From Macrostomum hystrix (lineage: Eukaryota > Platyhelminthes > Macrostomidae), in contig CATNEN010000033.1 of the NCBI GenBank assembly GCA_950097015.1, forward strand, positions 4,385,501 through 4,449,500: 64,000 nucleotides of DNA, given 5' to 3'. This document shows, one piece after another, positions 57,916-64,000 of the stretch. Both the position numbers and the translations under genes were made by a program. The stretch's first letter is position 1; the number at the start of each line of letters is the position of its first letter. Below the pieces are notes generated by a model. That model had not been told where the DNA came from and made no database searches. It saw nothing but the letters and a program-made list of their open reading frames with translations.

Positions 57916-59694
57916 ATGGCCTCTAAAACTCAAGCCGCCAAATGCCGCCTGCTGTCTCTGTCCGTTTTCGCCCTTCTCTCCGCCTCGACTGTCACCGCTG
58001 AGACGTACTACTGCGACAGTCCGCACCGCCTTGACATCCAGGCTGGCCCGCAACCCACCACCCTGCTGGTCTGCCGCAACCAATCAGAATCCGCGTACCG
58101 ACCGGGCTCCCGCTGCAGCTTCTCTGTGCGCGCTCCGCCTGGCAGCCTCCTGTTCGTTGAACTGTTGAACTCCGGCCGGGGCCTCGGTCGCGGCGCCAAT
58201 TTCACCCTGGCGAATGGCTACAAGAAGCTGCTGGACCTGACTGTGACCGGCGACAACCACAGACTGCCCGGCTACTCCACCACCCTGGTGACCCCGGCTG
58301 GCCAGCTGTCAGTGAGCATGGCCGCGTCCTCAACTGGCCCGGCTGGCACTGGCCTGACTGTCCGAGTTCGCTCCTTTCAGAGATGCCCGCCTGGCTGGGT
58401 CGAACTGTCCTACGCCTGCTACGGCACCGCTGATGTCGATCAGCTCGAGCCGTTGAGCTTCGCCGACGCCCAGCTGGCCTGCAACAGTATGCGGTCCAAC
58501 CTCATGACCTTGGCCTACGGGGTGCAGGCCGGTGGCGGCGTTGACGATGCCCGAGACCGACTGTCGGCCTGGGGCCTGGAGCAGGGCGCCACGGGCGCCT
58601 GGATCGGCGTCACAGATGCCACGGCCTGGGGCCGGCTGGTCTACTATTGGCTTGACGGTGGCCAGTTCGGAGAGTGAGTCCTCACTAATACTTTGAGCGA
58701 TTTCAGCCTTCTGGTTAGAGCGTCGGACTCACGACTTGAAGGTCAGGGGTTCGATTCCGGACTCCACTGAGTCCGACGCTCTAACCACTTGGCTATAGCC
58801 CCTTATGCAACTACCTTTTGATTCAGGATGGGTGAGACTGATTCAGGATGGGTGAGACTGATTCAGGATGGGTGAGACTGATTCAGGATGGGTGAGACTG
58901 ATTCAGGATGGGGTGAGACTGATTCTGAATGGTGTCAGATGCCACGGCCGGATGGGTCAGGATGGGTCAGAGTGATTCAGGATGGGTCAGAGTAATTCTG
59001 AATGGTGTCAGAGTGATTCAGGATGGGTGACTGATTCCGGATTGGGTGAGAACTGATTCAGGATGGGTCAGAGTGATTCAGGATGGGTCAGAGGGATTCA
59101 GGATGGGGTCAGAGTGATTCAGGGTGGGGTCAGAGTGATTCTGAACGGCGTCAGAGTAATACTGTAACATTGTCCTTGATTAAATAGTTTTTTTTTCGAT
59201 AAAACAGGCACTCTAGAATAGGCTGCAACTCCGGCAGCTTCAACTACCGCCAGTGCCTGCCATCTGAGCACTGCGCCCACCTGAGTTGGTCAGCCCGTCC
59301 TGTGCTCATGACCAGCTGCTCCACTGCAATGCCCTACCTGTGCAACATGCCGATAGGCGGCACGGACCGGTTTCACCTTGTCCCGGCTGGCGCTCTGACG
59401 AACGCCACCAATTTCAATGCCGAAGCCGCGGCTGGCACTGTCTGGGTGTGGATTGTGGTTCTAGCTGCCTTTCTTGTCACCTGCCTGCTGACTGTCGGAA
59501 TCTGGCTGGCTGTGCGCTATTGGTCCAGCGTTAAGCCTCCAAGAGTTCGACGTTTGAGATCGACGCCTACCCTGCCGCCTCCTTACACGCCACATCCGGT
59601 CGCTTCTTTCAATCCTCATCAGATTGAGCAGCTGCCGCCGCCGCCGTACTCACCTAGCGACTTGCCAGCCTACACGGAGACCAGCGCTATTTAG
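57916..59694 (+). CDS. Single-pass membrane protein with CUB-like and C-type lectin domains (paralogue 1)
   Basis: Two exons, 57916-58673 and 59208-59694, encode 414 residues. Signal peptide at residues 1-32 (hydrophobic LLSLSVFALLSASTVTA). A CUB-like region (about 35-155) starts YYCDSPHRLD and contains RPGSRCSFSV. The C-type lectin domain (about 158-308) has CPPGW, WIGVTD, YYWLDGGQF and CSTAMPYLC. The EPN/QPD and WND motifs that bind Ca2+ and sugar are absent, so a protein ligand is more likely. One helix follows (VWVWIVVLAAFLVTCLLTVG), then a cytoplasmic tail with two PPxY-type motifs (LPPPYTPHP, PPPPYSPSD) that could recruit WW-domain proteins such as Nedd4-type ligases. The tail, lacking a kinase or ITAM, suggests an adhesion or uptake receptor. 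Its intron holds a 20-bp array and an inverted SINE head. Confidence 0.86.
58700..58800. mobile_element. Palindromic pair of tRNA-like SINE heads
   Basis: A forward family A head (CTTCTGGTTAGAGCGTCGGA, then GGGGTTCGATTCCGGACTCC) is followed at once by an inverted partial copy (GAGTCCGACGCTCTAACCAC, then TTGGCTATAGCC). The two arms can pair over about 19 bp. It lies in the intron of the first lectin-domain gene, 26 bp after the donor. Confidence 0.75.
58815..59160. repeat. 20-bp minisatellite with splice-like motifs
   Basis: Units of CTGATTCAGGATGGGTGAGA and related GGGTCAGAGTGATTCAGGAT, about 16 copies with indels in the right half. Each left-half unit contains CTGATTCAG (branch and acceptor-like) and GGGTGAG (donor-like). 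It lies in the intron of the first lectin-domain gene. Confidence 0.9.
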
Positions 59695-59844
59695 AGAGAA
59701 TTTCCATCTCAATTTCTTTCACTCAGCAAGCACCACATAAGAAATTCATTTCACGAATGTAGGCTTGAATTTGCTATTTCTGGCTTCCCTTGGTTCAGCT
59801 GGCTAGGTTAAAGTTTTATTTAGAGCCTTACTTTTTCAATTATT

Positions 59845-60565
59845 CCCATGGCCAACCCCAATCCCAATGTACATTCGTTCCCGGCCAACCCCACTGCGAA
59901 TGTACATTAATTCCTTGCTAATTCTCACGTACATGCGTTTCTGACCAACCCCACTCCAATGTACATTCGTTCCAAGATGACATGGCAAACTCCACTCCCA
60001 ATGTACATTCGTTATTGTCAACACGACTCCGAATGTACATTAGTTCCTGGCCAACCCTAATTCTCACGTACATGCGTTTCTGGCCAACCCCACTCCCAAT
60101 GTACATTCTTTCCAGGCCAACCCCACCCCCAATCTACTGTCGTTCCTGGCCAACCGAACTGCCGATGTACATTAATTCCTTCCCATTTCTCACGTACATG
60201 CGTTTCTGACCAACCCCACTCCAATGTACATTCGTTCCAGGATGACATGGCAAACTCCACTCACAATGTACATTCGTTATTGTCAACACGACTCCGAATG
60301 TACATTAGTTCCTGGCCAACCCCACTGCGAATGTACATTAATTCCTTGCCAATTCTCACGTACATGCGTTTCTGGCCAACCCCACTCCCAATGTGCATTC
60401 TTTCCAGGCCAACCCCACACTTCAATGTACATTCTTTCCAGCCAACCCCACTCCCAATCTACTGTCATTCCTGGCCAACCGAACTGCTAATGTACGTTCG
60501 TTATTGGCAACCCCACTCCCGACCTATATTCTTTCATGGCCAACCCAACTCGCAATTTTTATTAG
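59845..60565. repeat. About 37-bp tandem repeat between the lectin paralogues
   Basis: Units contain CCCAATGTACATTCGTTCCT and GGCCAACCCCACT. A block of about 280 bp, including CTCACGTACATGCGTTTCTG and GATGACATGGCAAACTCC, is duplicated (starting near 59900 and 60170). Confidence 0.92.
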
Positions 60566-61211
60566 AGGCTCACTCTAAATCCACACAAGCTGTCTAACCT
60601 ACTCTGCACTTCTGTTGGCTTTGTAAGTGCTGGTTAAATCGAGTTGTTAAATCAAGTTACCAGTGGGATTTTTTGCCGGTTTTTATTATTTAGCCATTTT
60701 AAGATCAGATTCGAGATTGTTATTATTTTTTGTCAAATAAATTTCAGCATTTGCATCTTTTTTAATCCCAGCAACATACATTCCAGTGTGCTACTCGCAC
60801 CACCTTTTTCAAGCCAAATATTTTCATTGTCGTCTTTATATTTTTATTAAAAACTTTTGATAAAAATTGTAATAATTTTTTTGACAAATGACACATATAT
60901 TTAGATAATTTTATTATAGTAATGCACTTTTGTAAAAGTTGTTTACGATTATATTTATTTAAGCTTGTGAAATCGTACGAAGCATATATTTACTCAAAAA
61001 TACAAAAGTGAGCAAAAAATCGCAACTTTTTATGATCTATGATAAATTTTTACTTTTTTTCTCTTAGAGAATTTTTTCTACATTGAATTTGCCTATCTTA
61101 AAGTAAGCTTCGAAAATATCAGACTAATCAGACTACTTAGTTCATCCGCAGTAGCACGTAGCGCTTATTTGTCTGCAGTTTTCACATCAATGTCGCATTT
61201 TTCGATTGCAG
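60566..61211. other. AT-rich intergenic DNA
   Basis: No gene. It ends in TTTTTCGATTGCAG, the acceptor at which the second lectin-domain gene opens. Confidence 0.45.
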
Positions 61212-63424
61212 AATAATCCAGCGCCTGCTCTAATCGCGGTGCTTGCGGCGCTGCTGCTGCTGCCAGCACAGTCTCAGCTCACCCTGACACCCCCACCAAT
61301 GCGCTACTATTGCGATACCCCGGGCAGGGACTACATCACTAGGCCCACCGACTTCGAATTGTACACCCGGCCAACCGGCTCGGACAGGTACCGGCCTGGC
61401 GATCGATGCGCGTTTCACGCCATTTCACTCATACCTGACGCGCTCTATTTTGTTCAGGTAATGGTGAATGGTAAACGCTCTTTAATGATGAAATAAATCT
61501 AAATCATGCCGCTTCGCTTATAAGTAAGCCTTCGGGCTATATATTATGCAATGCGATTTCTAAAATGTTTCTAAGAATTCGCCTTTTTTAAAACACGAAC
61601 CGGAACAGTTGGTTAACGTCTCCATGCCAACGGCCAACCTTTCGATTCGGTCCGACCAGCGCGTGCTGCTCTCATTGTCCATCGGCGCCTCGCCGCCCGG
61701 CCACGCCATGGCGCTGGTGACTCCGCAGACGACCGTCACTATCTCCTTTGTCGCCTCTTCGGACTCCTCTGTGGGAGCCGGGGCGGTCATTCGGGTCCGC
61801 CTGTTCGTCGGCTGCCCGCCCGACTGGCGCTCCATCGGCAACTATTGCTTCGGCAACGCTGGCAGTGTCGGGCCGCCTTTGAACTTTGCCGACTCGCAGG
61901 CCGCCTGCGCCTCGATGCGATCGAATCTGCTGCACCTGCCGCCCGGCCTGCCCGGAATCAGCACCATCACCGAGCTGTTCAGAGAGTTGCCCGGCCAGCT
62001 CACCACTAACAACTGGATTGGCCTCACCGACTACACCAGCGCCGGCCAGTTCTATTACTACTGGCTGGATGGCTCCCAGTTCTACGAGTAAGCAGCCACT
62101 GGTAGCTTTCAGTGTTGAAGGAATCTGGTTGGGATTCTAAGGAGTCTGTTTGGGATTCTAAGGAATCTGTTTGGGATTCTAAGGAATCTGTTGGGATTCT
62201 AAGGAGTCTGGTTGGGATTCTAAAGAATCTGGTTGGGATTCTAAGGAATCTGGTTGGGATTATAAAGAATCTGGTTGGGATTCTAAAGAATCTGGTTGGG
62301 ATTCTAAGGAGTCTGGTTGGGATTCTAAAGAATCTGGTTGGGATTCTAAAGAATCTAGTTGGGATTCTAAGGAATCTGGTTGGGATTCTATGGAATCTGG
62401 TTGGTATTCTCAGGAGTCTGGTTGGGATTCTAAGGAATCTGGTTGGGACTCTAAGGAATCTGGTTGGGATTCTATGGAATCTGGTTGGTATTCTCAGGAG
62501 TCTGGTTGGGGTTCTAAGGAATCTGGTTGGGACTCTAAGGAATCTGGTTGGGATTCTAAGGAATCTGGTTGGGATTCTATGGAATCTGGTTGGTATTCTC
62601 AGGAATCTGGTTGGGATTCTAAGGAGTCTGGTTAGGATTCTAAGGAGTCTGGTTGGGATTCTAAGGAATCTGGTTGGGATTCTAAAGAATCTGGTTGGGA
62701 TTCTCAGGAGTCTGGTTGGGATTCTCAGGAGTCTGGTTGGGATTCTCAGGAATCTGGTTGGGATTCTCAGGAATCTGGTTGGTATTCTCAGGAATCTGGT
62801 TGGTATTCTCAGGAGTCTGGTTGGGATTCTCAGGAGTCTGGTGGGGCTTTTTTGTTTGTATAAATCTAGCGGTTTTTAAAATCATTTTTAGGAGTCTTAG
62901 TACTATTTTTGGAAACTAATTGGTTATTTCAAGCTGTGGTTTGTTTTTTATTTCAGATTCTTATTTTAAGTTATTAAATTATTGCAATGTTCAAGTAGGG
63001 AGGCTGTTGGCTGTAGTTGGAGTTTTATTGTTGGTATCTGCAGAACTGGAGAATAATTTTTGAGCACCTATCGTCGCTACCCTCGTCCAGGCCGAATCTG
63101 ATTGGCTGCCAGAAGTCCAAGCTTGGCAACAATCGCAACTGCGAGCTGGAGGAGCGCTGCGGCTTCTTCATCACGAACCTGTTGTACCTGTTCCGCTTCA
63201 TAGTAATGGACAGGTGCAGCAGCGAGAGAAGCTACTCATGCTTCATGCCCGCCGGCGGCGCTGAGCACTTCTATCGCGTGCCGGAATTTTCCATCTTCTC
63301 CTCTGGAGCCTGGGCCTGGGCCATTGTCATTGGCTGCCTGTTCGCTATCGGCGTGGCCATTGGGGTGGTCTACGCTGTCCTGCGGCTTTGCAACGCCAGG
63401 AGATCGAGTTCGACTGCGGTCTAA
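61212..63424 (+). CDS. Single-pass membrane protein with CUB-like and C-type lectin domains (paralogue 2)
   Basis: Three exons, 61212-61457, 61609-62087 and 63091-63424, give 352 residues. The reading frame opens in phase 0 exactly at an acceptor and no ATG is present. NNPAPALIAVLAALLLLPAQ would be a good signal peptide if a spliced leader or unseen exon supplies the Met. The order matches paralogue 1: a CUB-like region starting YYCDTPGRDY, RPGDRCAFHA, then a lectin-like domain with CPPDW, NWIGLTD, YYYWLDGSQF and a shorter, Cys-rich end (CELEERC, YSCFMP). One helix follows (AWAIVIGCLFAIGVAIGVVYAV). The tail is only about 13 residues and has no PPxY. The last intron is at the same place and phase as the intron of paralogue 1; the first intron is unique. 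Local tandem duplication followed by divergence of the tail is the simplest reading. Confidence 0.83.
62115..62850. repeat. 20-21-bp minisatellite in the last intron of paralogue 2
   Basis: About 35 units of the form GGTTGGGATTCTAAGGAATC plus T, with CAGGAGTC and ATGGAATC variants. It begins within 30 nt of the donor. The sequence is unrelated to the array in the matching intron of paralogue 1. Confidence 0.96.
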
Positions 63425-64000
63425 TACTGAGATGCTGCGGACACTTCCTTAGAGAACAGTGATATCATTGCCAGCCATCCAGCAATGATTTAAATTGAGA
63501 AATTTATAATATAATAGAGTTTATAACTTCTATTTTTAATTTATAACTAAGAATATCGACAGAATAATACTCATCATATAAACATATTTTATCAGTTCTC
63601 CCTGAATGGAGGATTATGATCAATTCTCCAAAAGTGAAGATCGTTAGTTTATTTCTCTAAAGATTAAAATCTGTCGATCAAATTTCATGAAGTCTGAAGA
63701 CGTTGAACTGTTTGATCAATTATCGTAAAATGAAGTATCGTAAGTTACCTCAATGAAATCTTTTCTGGCATAATATTTTCGTGGAAGTAGTTTTTATTGC
63801 TTTAAATGCTTAAAAACACTATTATGTACAATGAATGGTGCTATAATTCTGACCAAATCTAATTTTTCTAACTGATTTACATTATCTTATTTTTTTCCAT
63901 TGCATTCTTGTCTTTCAGTCATGTCATCCTTTGAATATAAGATACCAGCGCTATTTTTTAGTTTCTTCCTGTTTCTGATACTCATTTTCGCGTTGTACTA
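63425..64000. other. 3' flank of paralogue 2, AT-rich
   Basis: No gene recognised; no clear AATAAA close to the stop. Confidence 0.45.

Noticed and set aside
62112-62879. 255-codon ORF of LVGILRN repeats after the second lectin exon
   Set aside because: Translation of the 20-21-bp intronic array; the exon ends at the GTAAGC donor before it.

Overview
The window is eukaryotic. Genes are split by GT-AG introns, coding exons are GC-rich with mostly G/C third positions, non-coding DNA is AT-rich, and a very large share of the sequence is minisatellite. A lineage-typical gene set, tRNA-derived SINEs, an acetylcholine-gated chloride-channel-type Cys-loop subunit and a beta-catenin without a destruction box fit a flatworm. 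A free-living one such as Macrostomum is my best guess, but this is inference.

Left part (1-16.8 kb), all on the minus strand: a Cys-loop receptor subunit whose 3' end lies off the left edge, a small two-pass membrane protein, a dual-specificity phosphatase, and a FYVE-type zinc-finger protein. Middle (21-32.3 kb): a complete Na+/K+-ATPase beta subunit (+), an intronless class A GPCR (-) and a small basic two-exon protein (+). From 32.3 to 37.6 kb there is gene-poor AT-rich DNA with two adjacent non-autonomous DNA transposons. One is a foldback-type element with a perfect 9-bp target duplication, the other a TA-flanked MITE.

Right part: a complete six-exon beta-catenin gene (37.7-56.1 kb) whose fourth intron is 12.9 kb long. 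That intron holds two head-to-tail copies of a composite repeat carrying 18-bp and 23-bp arrays, the latter with an exact 736-bp higher-order repeat. Two tandem paralogues for single-pass membrane proteins with a CUB-like region and a C-type lectin domain follow (57.9-63.4 kb).

Almost every intron and intergenic gap carries its own minisatellite. Several introns consist almost entirely of one array beginning close to the splice donor. Exon joins for all multi-exon genes were worked out by hand and every chosen join keeps the reading frame. Two genes (phosphatase, second lectin protein) open in frame directly at a splice acceptor with no AUG, which suggests a start codon supplied by a spliced leader. 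There is no operon logic here; the genes are unrelated housekeeping, signalling and adhesion genes.
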